The notes: generated by a model from the sequence alone, not told the origin. Positions 15,001-27,300 are shown, numbered from the stretch's first letter. The stretch is DNA of 64,000 bases from Setophaga petechia (GCA_024362935.1 JANCRA010000010.1:12516501-12580500), one strand, 5' to 3'. Numbers and translations are program-made.

Positions 15001-16494
15001 CAGGAATGAATAACGTTTAGCTGAGACCCTGGTGACTCTGTGCTTTGGTGCAGTTTTCGTTTAAGCAAAATGCAAGCATGTCGAAATGAACACAGGGTCT
15101 GGATTTTTCCTTCTGGTTATTTTGGTTGTACAGATGCCATCTGGGGCTTGTATAACAAATGTGGGGTTGTTTGGTGGCGGTCAGTGAATGAAAAGATCCG
15201 GAGCCCCAAACTGTCATGCAAAAAGCTTCTGTTAGAAACCTTCACGTTGCCAGAAATGTCTTGTGGCAGATGCTTTTTCCAGGAACTTGGAGGACTGGAA
15301 GAGCCTCCCAGGCCACAGTCTTCTGAACAATGTGTCCTATCTTCCCCTTCAGAGAAAACATAATTCTCCATTTTAAAACTCATGGTGTGATTCCTTCAGT
15401 GGAAGCCAACTCCAGGGCTGCACAACCCCCATGGTTACAAACCTTGTCATGTGGAAATTGTCATGGCATCCTCTGCCAATGGAGAGAGTCAGAGCCAAGC
15501 AGCAGAGGGTGGGTGAATGGTGGGAGAGCTGCTTGGAAGTGTTGCTGCAAGTGAGAGCCTGTGCCCCTGCCGTGGCTGGCTCCATGTGCTGGGTTTGGGG
15601 TATCCAGGCCACATGGTTCTGCCCCTACTCTGCTGGAAACAGGTCCCTGAGGGGACCTCAGAGGCTGAGCTGAGGCAGGTGCTTCCTAGCCTGGGAGGTG
15701 GTTGCATCCCTAAATAATTTATGAGCATAAGAACTTGACCAGCTGTCACTTGGTTTCTGGTTCTGCACTTATGGCTGGCCACATCCAGCCTTGGGTTTGG
15801 TGCTGCTGCAAATGGACCTCCAAAATTAAATATCTGATCTGCAGGGCAGGGAGAGGGCAAGGACTGCCTGGGTGGCTGTCTGCAGCTTCAAACACCAGAG
15901 GAGATGCTGCTGGTTTAGAAGGGATGGAAAAAAATGTAAATAGCAAATAAGAACTTCAATTGATTTACCAGTCAGAAAAAGTACTAGACCAGTTTGCACT
16001 TGACCAGTTTTTGTCTTTGAGCCTGGAGGCGCAAACTCTGAGCCTGTGGGGGCTCAGCACAGAGCTGCTAGTGTTGGATCTGCCCTTCATCTCTGCCAAG
16101 CACAGAGGCTGTCTCACCCCTAACAGGGCTGTGGCAATGCTGGCAGGGTCCTGTCTCCTCTGGGTCATTCCTTCAAACAAACGGCCTGGACAAAGTGGCA
16201 TTTCCCAAAAGCATATGGATCAAACTTTTATTAGTTGCTCTTGAAATTGTAATTGTTACCTTTATTTATGGTGTTTTATTTGATAAAAAATAGGTCTGGA
16301 CCTTTTGAATCCTAGCTGCAGATTTTGTTACAAAGTAAGGGGGAGGGAGGAACATTGCTTGAGCATCACTTCCAGAGCAAAATGGGTTTGTCTCTTCTTG
16401 GGAGAGGTTGTCTTATCCCAACTTGGGTATCTCAAGAGAAGGCAAGGGAAGCAGACCCTTCCAACCCCTCTGATTTTCCTCACTCCTTTTTCAG
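1..16494. other. Non-coding stretch left of the first recognised CHST13 exon
   Basis: I found no exon here that I can name. Open frames of 60-175 codons occur on both strands, but they are rich in Cys, Ser, Pro and Trp in the way random moderately GC-rich bird DNA is, and they do not resemble any protein I know. The stretch is expected to hold intron 1 of CHST13, its first exon, or intergenic DNA. I looked for a short exon with an ATG and a 17-20 residue hydrophobic anchor ending in splice phase 1 and did not find one. Small local structure includes an imperfect tandem repeat of about 25 bp near 9397-9445 and poly-T runs near 10108 and 11411. A CpG island typical of a promoter is not apparent. 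Confidence 0.6.
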
Positions 16495-16571
16495 CCTCTG
16501 AAGATCTGAGATCCACCTGGCAAGGCAAGGCTGGTCGCAGCCCACTGCAGGCCCTGTATGACAGTGACCAG
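16495..16571 (+). CDS. CHST13: CHST13 penultimate coding exon (stem region)
   Basis: The exon follows a pyrimidine-rich acceptor ending TTTTTCAG and ends at CAG followed by a GTAAGG donor. It starts with the last two bases of a split codon and ends in phase 0. The 25 full codons read [13 protein letters not shown] then [12 protein letters not shown]. The second part matches the conserved RSPLQ-LY-Q element found just before the same splice junction in CHST11 and CHST13. It lies in the lumenal stem between membrane anchor and catalytic domain. An upstream exon must end in phase 1. Confidence 0.88.
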
Positions 16572-19500
16572 GTAAGGGCACACGGGCAGGGAAGTGCTGG
16601 GGTGAAGGTCAACTGGGGCACTGAGTGCTGACCCTTTCCTCCACCCCTCTGGTGTGTGGGGCACTGTGCCAGGTCCAGCCACCCCCAGGGTCCTTGGAGC
16701 TGTACTTCTGGCTGTGTTTAAAAGACAAGACCACACTGCTTGGGGGTGTAGCTTGATAAACACTGCTTATGGCCCTTGCTGGTACTTGGGTAAATGTTTT
16801 AATTACCAGTGGGGTGAGCCATAGCTGGGCAAACCTGGGAGACTTTGCCATCTGAACATTTCAAAGCCAACTCTATGCCATCATAGCTGGGCAAGAGCTT
16901 CACTGCTGCCCTTCCTGAGGTAATAATTGACAGATGTTTCTGTGTTTGCTGCTGTATATACATGCACACACTTAGGAATCTGCACATATGTATGTTTACA
17001 TAGATATAGCTGGACTCAGCCATGGGGGATTTATAATCCTGGAACATCTCAGGCCTCTCCATCACTCTGAGCTGTGCCAGCTACACCTGCTGAGAAATGA
17101 GCAGCCAGGCACAGCCTGGGCAAAGGATCACTCCCCTCCAGGTGGGCTTAGTGGGTCCCTCCCTGTGCAGGAATCAGGGAATGTGTCCTGCTTGCCCCTC
17201 ACAGTGGAGCTTGTGGTCAGAGCTGTAAAATGTCTTTGTTTCTTTCTGCTGCATTTCCCCCTGGCCAGGCAGTTTTCCCCTAATTCAGCCCCACTTCCCT
17301 TTGCAGAGGGATCTTCACCCACAACTTCCCTGCAGGAAACCCTGTGGGAAACCACCCTCCAACGGGTGCCATGCCACGTGCCCAGCCACCAAACATGCCC
17401 TGCATCCCCCTGTCCATGGGGCTGTCTCTGCTGCAGCCCCCAGGAGCAGAGGGCAGTGCTGGTGGCCCCTCAGTGGGCTGCCATCCCTGCTGCCTCCACA
17501 GTGCCCCATGCAGCCAGAGTCAGCTCTTCCCACAGGTGTTGCTTTGTGTTGAGGTTGATGCTCTTATGTCTGTAAGCAGCCAAAGTACATTTGCTCTCTG
17601 AAAAATTACAAATATGGACTCCCTTGGCTGTGATGCCAGCAAACCCTGGCGCTGCTGAAATGTCGTGGTGCTATTTCCTTAAAAGTGATGCTTAATTTCC
17701 CTGGCTTTTAAAGAGAAGGAAATGAAGGGAGCAATTTTGCTCTGAAATAACTGCAAGACATGCATTTATTCCAGTGGGCGGCTGCTGAAAAGTAGTCACA
17801 TTTATTTGTTGCCATGCCTGCAGACACTGTCTGTCTGTCTGTCTCTCTGGTCCAATGATTTTGAATTATGCAAGTACAGGGAAAAACACCTGAAAAAAAA
17901 TCACATTATGAAAATGCCTCTTTTTCTAAGCCCTTGCAAAAAAAGGTTTTCCAGTTCTAAAAGCTGACAGGGAAGCTCCAAACAAAAGAAATTTCTACTG
18001 AAAGATTTGGCTGTGTTGCAAGGCAGCATGAGAATGCTTCTTCAGCTATGGTTATCACCTCCCTAGGTGCTGTATTTTCTTTGTAACCCAGTAGCCAACA
18101 ATGTCAGTCATACCTTGCTGGCACTTGGCATCTGTTCACCTGAATTTCCTTCGTTTTGGCATTTTCCCTTATCATGTGCCTGTTGAAAGGGGTAAGGGAG
18201 GCTTTCTCCTGTCCCTGTCTCACTTTACTGCCCATACAGGTTCTTGGAGAAAGTGGTCACTAAGGTGACCTGGATGAGGTTATTTCCTTTGTGGAAATAA
18301 GATCCAAAAGAGCCTGAGTGTGGTTCATCCCTTGCAGAAGGAGCTGTTTGCCAGATGTTAGTGTCTCTCTGAGGATGACAGGTCTGCTGGATCACCCACA
18401 GTTTGTCTTAGTATCCCAGCTCCTGGCAGGAGCTTTACAAGCCCTTGCAGCTGCCCCTCCAAACACCTCATTAACCCCCAGGGAGCAGTGAGGGAGCACC
18501 TGAAGCCTGGCTAAGCGTCAGGATCTCCAGCTTGTCAGACTGACCCCAAGAAAAGTTGGAAAGTCTCTTTTCCCAGCCCAGCATTTGAAGGAGTCGGGGC
18601 TCTTCATTTCTCGGTCTCAAGGTTGTTTATTGTATCTTATCTGTAAAATTCTTCCTCCTGCCCTGCCAAGGTCCGTCCAGCAGGACAGTTCCAGGCACTC
18701 TGCCTGCCCCTGGGGCAGTGTTATGTCTTTATCTTAAAAACTACATGTACAATATTTTCAATTACTTTCTAATACAAATCACCTATATTAGACAGTGAGC
18801 TTCTATTTTAAATGAAGTGCCAACATAACAGCAGAAGACAGAGGCCAAGAAGGAGAAAGGCTGGACCTTGCCCCCCTGAATCCCCATTCTAGAAACCCCA
18901 AAATCTACTTTTTCACCTTGTGATAAATTCACTATCATTCTACTTAATTTGTCATGGCTTGCAGATTTTCTTCTAAGGTCGTTAACTTGCTCCACGGGTC
19001 ATAGTCGAAACCACAGGCATTTTGGGCTCTGTGCCAGGGTCTCTGAGACCCCTGCCAGGGGTCTTGGCTGCTCAGGACAGCCAGAGAGATGTCCTGGGTC
19101 CTGACAGGCAAGGGTGTCCTTTAGCATCCCTGGGCAGTGGCAGCTCTCAGCAGCCGTGCAGGCAGCAAGGCCTGCCCTCACCCTTCATCTGGAGTCACCA
19201 CAGCTGTGCAATGCAGAGCTGTTTGCTGTGGCACCCTCTGACACTGGCAGGGCTGTTTACAACCCCAAAGAGGGAGCCACTCTGATGTTGGGGGGTGGTG
19301 GTCACTGCATGGCATGAAAGCTGCAGCCCTCCGGGGTCAGGGCCACCCCAGGCTAGCAGGTCCTTGGTGATGCTGTTCCCAGACGAGGCTGTTGGATGTT
19401 CCCAGCAATGAGGAACCCGAAATTTCCCAACCCTTGTGAGCAAAACAGGGACAGAGTGGGCAGGAGGAGGAGGGGACCTTCCCCTTCTGACTTCCTGGAA

Positions 19501-21371
19501 ATGGTTTCCTTCCCCAGATGTTCTAATGACATTTTGGGATTTTTGACGAAAACCATGACAAGAGAGGTCATGTCCCCAGATCTGTAAGGGGGTTTCAGCT
19601 GGGTCAGGGGTTAAGGGACTCTGGGCTTCTGGTAAGCCAGTGCAGCAGCTGCCAGCTCTTGATGTGAGGGTCAGAGGGGTTAAAGGACCGTGTGTTGGTT
19701 CCTCGTCCCTGCGGCCAAAGGAAACTGTGACCAGAGCTGAGGCGTTGGACTGGCCTGTGTGGAAGAAGTCCCTCAGGAGAAGGAGCCCAAAGCCCTCAGG
19801 AAGGGCCCCAGCACTACGTACTCAGCCCCCTGCTCCTCTTCATCATACCTGCCACCCCACCTCATCTTCAACTCCCCTCCTGCTCACCACGCTTTGATCA
19901 TCAGCGTTAGAGACCATTTCCATTTGCCTTTCCTTGGCAGGACACCCAGTCCATTTCTATCCAGGATGCCCAAATGTTCTGCCACGTTTCTGCCCTTGGC
20001 TGGATGTTCACAGCAAGCACATGTGTGTGGGTGTCAGTGTGAGCAGCAATGCCCCATTGCAGCAGGAGGTATGCAGGGCCCTGTGCCAGCAAACAGGCTG
20101 TGCTTTCTGTCCCTGGGGCTGTGCATGCTCCCAGACTGGTGTGAGGGAGAGCACGTTAGCCCAGTGTGTGTGTGCGCTTTTAGAAAAACGCTGTTACTGA
20201 CCCTCTCTGCACCACCCCTTCTTCCCTCACCCCCTGTGATTTTTCTCCTCATCCAGCTCCTCATCACGTTTTATCCTTTCTTTTGATGTCAGCCTGTCTA
20301 AGTGCACCAAACCAAGATGTGTTCAAAGTGAGTGCTGTCTCCAAAATCCTGCATGGGTGATTGACCAACCCAGCAAAGGGGAGGCAGTGGGGACAGCTGT
20401 GGGCCGAGCGTTGTGTGTAGGCCACAGGAGAGGCAGTGGGGACAACTGTGGGCCGAGCGTTGCACGTAGACCACGATCAGCTTGGGCAAGCCAGTGACCA
20501 TCTCTATTGGGTTTTTCCTCCCCAGTTTGAGCAGTCGTCCCTGCAGGCAGTTCACCAGCAGAGACGGGAGATGTTGAGCAACATCTGCAGCCGTTACACC
20601 CGCAAGCGGCGTCTCCTGCGGCCAGACGACTTGCGGCACTTGGTGGTGGACGACACACACGGGCTGCTCTACTGCTACGTGCCCAAAGTGGCCTGCACCA
20701 ACTGGAAGCGGGTGATGATGGTCCTGACGGGGCAAGGCAAGTACCAGGACCCTCTGGAGATCCCCGCCCACGAGGCCCACGTGCCCTCCAACCTGCGCAC
20801 CCTGTCCGAGTACAGCGTCGCCGAGATCAACGCCCGCCTGCGCACCTACCTCAAGTTCGTCTTCGTGCGGGAGCCCTTGGAGCGCCTGGTCTCGGCCTAC
20901 CGCAACAAGTTCACGCTCAGCTACAACACGGCCTTCCACAAGCGCTACGGCACCAAGATCGTGCGGCGGCACCGGCCGCAGCCCAGCCAGCGCGCCCTGG
21001 AGCGCGGCGACGACGTGCGCTTCGAGGAGTTCGTCTACTACCTGCTGGACCCGCGCACGCAGCAGGAGGAGCCCTTCAACGAGCACTGGGAGCGGGTGCA
21101 CTCGCTCTGCCACCCCTGCATCATCCACTACGATGTGGTGGGCAAGTACGAGACCTTGGCTGAAGATGCCAAGTACATCCTGCAGCTGGTGGGGGCCGAC
21201 ACCAGCGTCAAGTTCCCGGCTTCGTCCAAGACCACCAGGACGACGGACGACATGACGGCCCAGTTCTTCCAGGACATTAGCCCCTTCTACCAAAGGAGAC
21301 TCTTTAATTTATACAAAATGGACTACTTGCTGTTCAATTACTCCATCCCCTCGTACCTCCGCCTCCGGTGA
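16495..21371 (+). CDS. CHST13: CHST13, carbohydrate (chondroitin 4) sulfotransferase 13, last two coding exons
   Basis: The product transfers sulfate from PAPS to carbon 4 of N-acetylgalactosamine in chondroitin; family members are type II membrane proteins of the Golgi. Two exons join in phase 0 across a 3954-bp intron and encode 306 residues plus a split first codon. The human protein is, from memory, about 341 residues, so roughly 35 N-terminal residues (start Met, cytoplasmic tail, signal anchor) are missing from what I can see. Within the HNK-1/chondroitin sulfotransferase family the C-terminal run from [16 protein letters not shown] to the end points to CHST13 rather than CHST11 or CHST12, as does [12 protein letters not shown] just before the splice. 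The gene runs convergently towards SLC41A3, with 7.9 kb between the stop codons. CHST11 is the nearest alternative and is less likely. Confidence 0.93.
18533..19106 (-). mobile_element. Solo LTR of an endogenous retrovirus, antisense in the last CHST13 intron
   Basis: The segment is bounded by TG...CA in the form TGTCAGACTGAC at the left and GGGTCCTGACA at the right, about 574 bp. Read on the minus strand it has an AATAAA (plus-strand 18626-18631) about 95 bases before the element's 3' end, as an LTR should. I recognise the sequence from memory as a family common in songbird genomes, probably class II (ERVK-like). No gag, pol or env frame adjoins it, so it is a solitary LTR. I could not see a clean target-site duplication, so the exact ends may be off by some bases. 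Confidence 0.75.
20381..20475. repeat. 49-bp tandem duplication upstream of the CHST13 terminal exon
   Basis: A unit beginning GAGGCAGTGGGGACA starts at 20381 and again at 20430. Both copies continue through CTGTGGGCCGAGCGTTG, with a few substitutions after that. The second copy ends about 50 bases before the acceptor at 20525, so it borders the branch-point region. Confidence 0.9.
20526..21371 (+). CDS. CHST13: CHST13 terminal exon: whole sulfotransferase catalytic domain
   Basis: This 846-bp exon starts after TTTTTCCTCCCCAG and ends with TGA at 21369-21371, giving 281 residues. The 5'-phosphosulfate-binding loop [10 protein letters not shown] is at 20682-20711, and the 3'-phosphate-binding element [16 protein letters not shown] is at 20865-20912. 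Other family landmarks are [22 protein letters not shown] followed by [10 protein letters not shown], and a C-terminal NYS sequon before PSYLRLR. All are intact and there is no frameshift. Codon use is strikingly GC-rich at third positions and the exon is full of CpG, unlike the flanking intron; this is usual for large terminal exons of this family in birds. A frame extending upstream to 20436 is intronic read-through, because the acceptor sits between them. Confidence 0.97.
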   Translation, partial: FEQSSLQAVHQQRREMLSNICSRYTRKRRLLRPDDLRHLVVDDTHGLLYCYVPKVACTNWKRVMMVLTGQGKYQDPLEIPAHEAHVPSNLRTLSEYSVAEINARLRTYLKFVFVREPLERLVSAYRNKFTLSYNTAFHKRYGTKIVRRHRPQPSQRALERGDDVRFEEFVYYLLDPRTQQEEPFNEHWERVHSLCHPCIIHYDVVGKYETLAEDAKYILQLVGADTSVKFPASSKTTRTTDDMTAQFFQDISPFYQRRLFNLYKMDYLLFNYSIPSYLRLR

Positions 21372-21840
21372 GGCGGGGGCTGCGGGGGAACAGTGAGGGA
21401 GAGCTGGATAACTCTCACCTTGCCATGATTCCTCTCCTCCTGCCTTGAGCTCGTCTCTTGGTTGACTTCTTCCCTGTGCCCTTTTGTTAGGGTCTGCTCC
21501 ACCTCCTGATGCCTTGTTTGTGCATGCTCTGGAGGAAGAACTCTTCTCAATACACTGGGGCTGGAGCTTTTCCTTCCCTTTCCCTCCCAGCCTTCAATAT
21601 CTACAGGGAATGGTGGTGGGACTGGACACTTCTTGCCTTGGTTGGGGACTTTCTTGTAACTAAGAGACTCCTCTGTAGATCCAAATCTTGGGAAAGCTCC
21701 TTTTTTGGGCAGGATCCCTTCAGGTCTTTCTCCTCCTTACTGGGCTGTTTGGGGGCAGACATGGAGTCTCAGGGGTCAGAGTGGAGTGTATCAGAGACTT
21801 GCATAGAACCAGAAATAAAGCAATAATTTAATGTAACTTT
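21372..21840 (+). terminator. CHST13: CHST13 3' UTR and polyadenylation signal
   Basis: After the stop codon there is about 440 bp of non-coding sequence up to a canonical AATAAA at 21814-21819. T-rich sequence follows within 20-40 bases. This is the first good plus-strand signal after the stop, so the transcript most likely ends near 21835-21845. Confidence 0.75.
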
Positions 21841-22433
21841 TTCCTTTTATTTAAAATTGCTCCCACCTTTTCTTTTTGTCTTGTTCTGTTTTTGTTCTTC
21901 ATACCATCCCTCCTGAAGAGGATATAAAACAGAGGTGTGTTACTTTGACCGCATTTTTATGCCTGGAGGGAATTTTTGTTCCTCTCCTTCCACATGTTCT
22001 CAGTTGGGGTGCAAAATACTCCAAAGATAGAGAGGAAAGGCTTGCATCAGGTCCTCAGTGCTTTCCCCTGAGTTACCACAGCAGAGTGCCTGTGTGTGCA
22101 TGTTTCTGGATTTCTGGTCAAATCCATTAAATCCAGGCCCCACACCTCCCATTTTTGAAAGCAGGTGACAAGAGTTGTAGAGCCATACAGACAGCATGGG
22201 TGCAGGTGTGTGCTCTGATGAAATCACAAAATCACACCATCCCCAGTGTCCTGCCCATGGCCCTGCTGTTCAGGCAGGGCCCTGCTGGCAGTGCTGGCTT
22301 CTCTTCCCATGGCAGCACAAAGGGGCTGCTCCTGTGTGCAGCCTCTTTATAAAAGTTATAAAGTGTTTGGGGGAACACTGGGCTGGGATGTGGGAGATTG
22401 CTGGGTAATGTTGGACTGGGAGGCCAGAAAAGT

Positions 22434-22482
22434 CTGTGTGTGTATGTTTGTGTGCGTGTGTGTGAGAGAGAGAGAGAGAGAA
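22434..22482. repeat. TG then AG microsatellite
   Basis: An imperfect (TG)n run with TATG and CGTG interruptions passes directly into about eight AG dinucleotides. It is a compound dinucleotide microsatellite in intergenic DNA. Confidence 0.85.
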
Positions 22483-23980
22483 GGAAAAAATGAGAATAAA
22501 AACAGGGAGAGAGACACCTAGAGGGAAACAGTCCTTTTCCTGGTTGCCTTTGGGTAGTCATTCCTTGAAGAAAAAACAGGGAAGAGGGAGCAAAACACAA
22601 AAGAAAATGACAAACTGTGCCCTAGGATTTTAAATTAAATCCAGTCCATATTTCAGTTTTTCCTCTTTTCTGTTTGGCTTTGGCTTGCTGGCTGCCTTTG
22701 TAAATAAACACACTGGTAATAGATGCTGTGGAGTGTGTCTGCTGGCTTGGCTGCAAACACTTGACTTATTAGTGCACTACAATGGGAGGTTTTATGAAAC
22801 CACAGTGCTCTCAGTATCTTTTAAAAAATGGTGTTTCCATCTAACAACTTTCAGCTGTTATATCTTAACCTTTTTCCTCTCTGCCTCTGACTGGCATCTA
22901 TATGCTGACACTCCCTCCTTGCTTGCTCCATTGGAGATTGGCTTTAGCAAAGCAATGAAAAGTAAATGAAGCTGCTGGTGATGCTGGCAGTGTGACTGAT
23001 TCTCCCAATCTGCACTGGAGATCTTGAAGAAATGGCCTTTCTCATGCTGTCTTGGTATCTCCCTGTCTAGCTGAAACACAGAACACAAAAACAGATTATA
23101 TGGTGCAACAAATTTCATCTGCAGCATTCAGGCTTGGATTGCATTCCTCCTGCTTTCTCAGGAGTCTTGTGCTCCCTGCTTAGAGCTGCCTCTGCTTGGA
23201 AAAATCATTGTTCAAGTCACTGCAAGATCTTTTCATCGCTTTTGGTCATGAATCATAATTTGGGGTCAGATGCAGAGTCATAAATGGATGGATTTTTGGA
23301 TGGTTTTTTGTTTTTATTTTTCTTAAATACTGTTCCCTGCCAGTACCTCTGAAGAAGTGTTGGCACAGTGAGTGGCAGGGACAGAAACACTCCCAGCTGT
23401 GCTGTCTGTGGGTGTTTAGACAATATCTGGCTGGCTGGGAGCTGCTTTGGGCTTTCTTTGCTGTGAAAGTGAGGGAACAGAATCCTCTGGGCTTTGTTCT
23501 TCAGCCAGGTGGTTTCTAATCTTTCCTGCAACAGTGGCAATGGGGAGGTGGTCCCAGCTGTGAGTGGCTGTTTGACTGGCAGCCTGTCCTGGCTTCCCCA
23601 TCAGACCTGACCCACTGACCCAATCAACAGCCCAGCCACAATGGCCCAAATGCAGCCCTGCAGCCTTGGCTGTGAGCTTCTGAAAGCAGGACCCTGTAAA
23701 GGTGTGCTTTGGGTCATGTAGGACCTTTAGAAATACCCACCTTTGGGCTGTTTCTGTAAAATCCCCACAGACAACATCCACAGTCCAAACCATTTAGGTC
23801 ATGCCCTTGGCTTCCTCTCTGCCTAAACCCAAAGCTTTCCAAAGGAAAACCTAACCATGCAAACACAAAAGGGGCACTTTGCATTTCTGAAACAAACACT
23901 TTCAGCCTGGGCTGGAGCTTTTCGGGACAGAAATCTCTCAGCCGATGCCAAAGCCAGATTGCTGGAACTGGAGCGCTGCA

Positions 23981-24172
23981 GGTCGGGGTCGGGATGCTGC
24001 AGAGCTGGGATGCTGTGGGGTTAAGATGCTGCGGGGATGCTGCGGGTAAGGATGCTGTGGGGTCGGGATAATGCGGGGTCAGGATGCTGTGGGGTCGGGA
24101 TGCTATGAGGTTAAGGTGCTGTGGGGTCGGGATAATGCGGATCAGGATGCTGTAGGGTCAGGATGCTGCGGG
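23981..24172. repeat. GC-rich minisatellite, about 15-16 bp unit
   Basis: About twelve degenerate copies of a unit near GGGATGCTGTGGGGTC follow one another, with variants containing GATAATGCGG or GTTAAG. A higher-order period of about 64 bp is visible: the GATAATGCGG variant recurs at 24065 and 24129. The array runs directly into the CpG-rich block on its right. Confidence 0.85.
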
Positions 24173-24300
24173 GCCGGGGCCGGCAGCCGCCGCCCTCGCT
24201 GCAGGCACGGTCCGACCCTTCCCGGTCCGCGGAAAGCGCTGGGGGACGGGAGCAGGACGGAGCGAGGAGGACCCCGTGTGACCGGAGATCCCAACTACAG
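24160..24300. promoter_or_regulatory. Small CpG-rich block, possible orphan promoter
   Basis: CpG dinucleotides cluster here (CCGGGGCCGG, CGCCGCCC, GGTCCGCGG and others), in contrast to the CpG-poor surroundings. No exon of a known gene adjoins it. It could be the promoter of a non-coding RNA, or simply the GC-rich edge of the minisatellite. Only base composition supports it. Confidence 0.3.
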
Positions 24301-27300
24301 GCGGTGAAATTCCCTGTACGGGTGCTGGGAACAATTTCTCTGGGGGCTCCTGGTTGGTTGGGCTTTTCAAACTGTTTCACTGCGTCCCTTTTCTTTTTGG
24401 AGGAAGAAAGCATCAAGGAGACCTGAGCCATCTCTAAAGTGTGACTGGATTTGGTTTTCTCCTCCACTTGGAGGTGGGGATGTGGCACTGAAGAGAGGAC
24501 CATGGCAGTAATGTCCCCCTAGCCCCCTGAAAGGGTCCCATCCTGGCCTCAGGCTGCAGAGCCTCTAAATGAGTCAGGTTGGTCCTGGAGTCTGGCCCAA
24601 GGCTTGGGAGCTACTGGGGAGCTCTCAGAGCACCAGGGACACAAGAAACATGAACAGCCTCACTTTGATGCGTTCATGTGTGCACAAATATACAATTAAA
24701 ATAGTGATTATATTATAATGTATAATAGAATTACTGCTGGGTGAATCTACATATTATATACTGATTACATTTGTGTATGGTTATAATACTTAATAGACTT
24801 TTGGCTTATGTTTGTCTACATCTGTGTGTCTGTGCACCATCCCAATTATTATAGAAATACTCATATACTCCCCAGCATAAAAGAGAGAGTCCCTTCCCTT
24901 GCTGCACTGTTGAGCTTTGCCACAGCCCACTGTGGCTCAGGAGGTAATGAAGAGCCAGCCCGTTCCTCCCAGTGCCTCCAGCAGCTCCAGCCTGGTGAGT
25001 GTGCTGAGCACTCTGCCTGTGCTCTGGGTTTGCTGGGCTGTGCAGCTCCTGGCCCCATCCCTCATGGCCCATGTGAAACTGTTGAGTTTCTCCTTCCAGT
25101 GGAACAAAATGGAGCTTCAGTGATCAGGAGGTTTCCTTCCAGACTTTCCTGTGCACCACAGATTGGGTTGTTTACCAGCTGGAGGATTAAAGAGACTGTC
25201 ATTGAAGAGAAAAAAAACCCCAAGTGTATTCAAGTATGTCTTGGAAGCAGTGTCTCCCTTGAAGGAGGCTTTTCAGACTTTCTGTGTTTGCTGGCTGGCA
25301 CTTTGCTTGTCCCTGGTAAGGAAGCTCCATCTCACAGAGTTTCTGGAAAATTACTGTGTTAGGATGGAAGCAGTGAGTGGAAGCAGTGAGGGGAGAAAAA
25401 TAAATTATTTGACTATCCCTGAAATCAAACCCCTGTTCCCATCTGCATCTACAAATGGTGACAGCCCCTCCTTTGCCTGCAAAGAAAAACCAGGAGTGGG
25501 GGAACCCCTGACTGACCTTCCTCCGTAGTTCATCTGGGATCTCCCCAGGGTCCCAGCAGCCACCCCAGCTCCCCAACGCCTGTGGTGCTTCAGGGCAGGC
25601 ACCCACCCCCTCCCAAACTCCAGTGCTCTTCCTCAGACCCATCCCACAACACTGACATGAACCTGAGATTTAATTTAGTGGTCAGGAGTGAACCTGCCTG
25701 CACTGCTAATACAGTGGGAAATAGAACCATGGGACACTAAAAAAATTATATATACTGTTTCTCTGCCCACTACTAGAGTCTAGATCAGCTGGCTGATGGC
25801 TGCACAGGGTTCAAAACCAGCCAATCTCATTCTCTGCCAACGCTGAACATTCTCCTTTATTCCCTCTAAAGATTACAGCAAGGTAAGCCTTCCACAAGCA
25901 TCTCACAGCACTGGATGGGTGTCTCAGTCCAGGACCAGCACTGAGCCCAAAGGGGCAGCTCAGCAGCCAAGGACTAAAAGCACCACAAAAGAAACTCTCT
26001 TCTTCCACCTCCTCCTTTTTTAATGCTATTGCTTATTTGGGAGCTGTGGGGACTCAATACAAATAAAAGTCACTGTTGGCTGAAACTGAGGTGCTGGTGT
26101 CTGTGGCAGGGTGGGTCCAGCCCAGTGACAAGCTGGGCTCAGTAATGACACAGACACAGCAGCAGAGAAGCCAGGCCCACTGCTGGCAGTGATTTCCCTG
26201 CTGGGTTAGACAGAAATCCCAGTGAGATGTCCCCACCCTGTCTGGGCTCTGCTACCCACACAAGTCTGCTCTGAAACTAAAATTTGTAGAGGAAAAGGGA
26301 GTCAAAAAACCCCATCCCCAAATCTCCTCCCTGACCAAATTGCTCCAACACAGCACCACAGGGAGCATAAAGCCAGGTAGGGCCTGCTGTGATATACTGA
26401 AAATTCTTAGGAGCTGAGGAGCCTGCAGGTATTTAAGTGTCAAATTTCTGATTTTAAGGGGAGGGAAGGGGGAGGATGCCTGGACAACTCAGGAGCTTCT
26501 GGCCCTGCTGGGATAGCTGGGGCAACTGGTGCCAGGGGACAGAGCAGTGCTGCCCACTCACTGGAGGGGCTGGGGGTGCTTTCTTAGAGGAGCAAGTTCA
26601 GACAGAGTCACAGGAATGCTGATCCGAGCTGTGCTCTGGGGTTACATATCAGCTTTGTTAGCAAAGACCCTTTCTCATTTGCACAGACAAGAAAAAAAGA
26701 GGAAAGAGTAAACAGGCTGGGCAGCCAAATAACTAGCCTCTCACTGCCCTTATTTAAAAAAAGGAGAAAAATCCCTTTTTATTGAAACCATTTCCTTTGG
26801 TTATATCATTTCTCTTGAGGCTGGAAGCAATTTTAAGTCTTAAGTGCCTTCCCTGCACTAAGTCCACAGGCACAAGGCTGAAGCTTGGCTGCCCACCAAG
26901 GGGTGCCCTGGAGAGCAGCACATCTTGCTGTGCCCTCTGCCATTACCCCACAGCACCCCTGAGCCCCAGAGCCTCCTGTAGGGGGGAGCCCCCAATCCCA
27001 GCACAGGCAAGGTGCAGCATGGGTCACCTTGGCACAGCTGAGTGCCACAAGTAGGACACAGATGGCATCCATTATGTGTTCCCATCCCTGTCCTCTGTCA
27101 ACAGTGACAACCAGATTAAGCTGAGTCCTGCCCAGAAATCCCCCAGTGAAGGGACATGCCAGTGCCAGGGCTTTGCTGCAAGCACACAGCAGAGAAGCAG
27201 CTGTGCATTGGGCACTGGGGTTTGATGCTGGAGGAGTGTGACTGCGGTGCCTTGCACCAGTAACTGGATCCAGTCTAGGTCTTTTGCAGGATTGGAGGAA

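Noticed and set aside
16988..17575. 195-codon plus-strand open frame in the CHST13 intron
   Set aside because: No start context, domain or similarity; amino-acid make-up is that of random sequence.
20298..21293. 331-codon minus-strand open frame
   Set aside because: It is the antisense shadow of the GC-rich CHST13 terminal exon; the sense strand has intact catalytic motifs.
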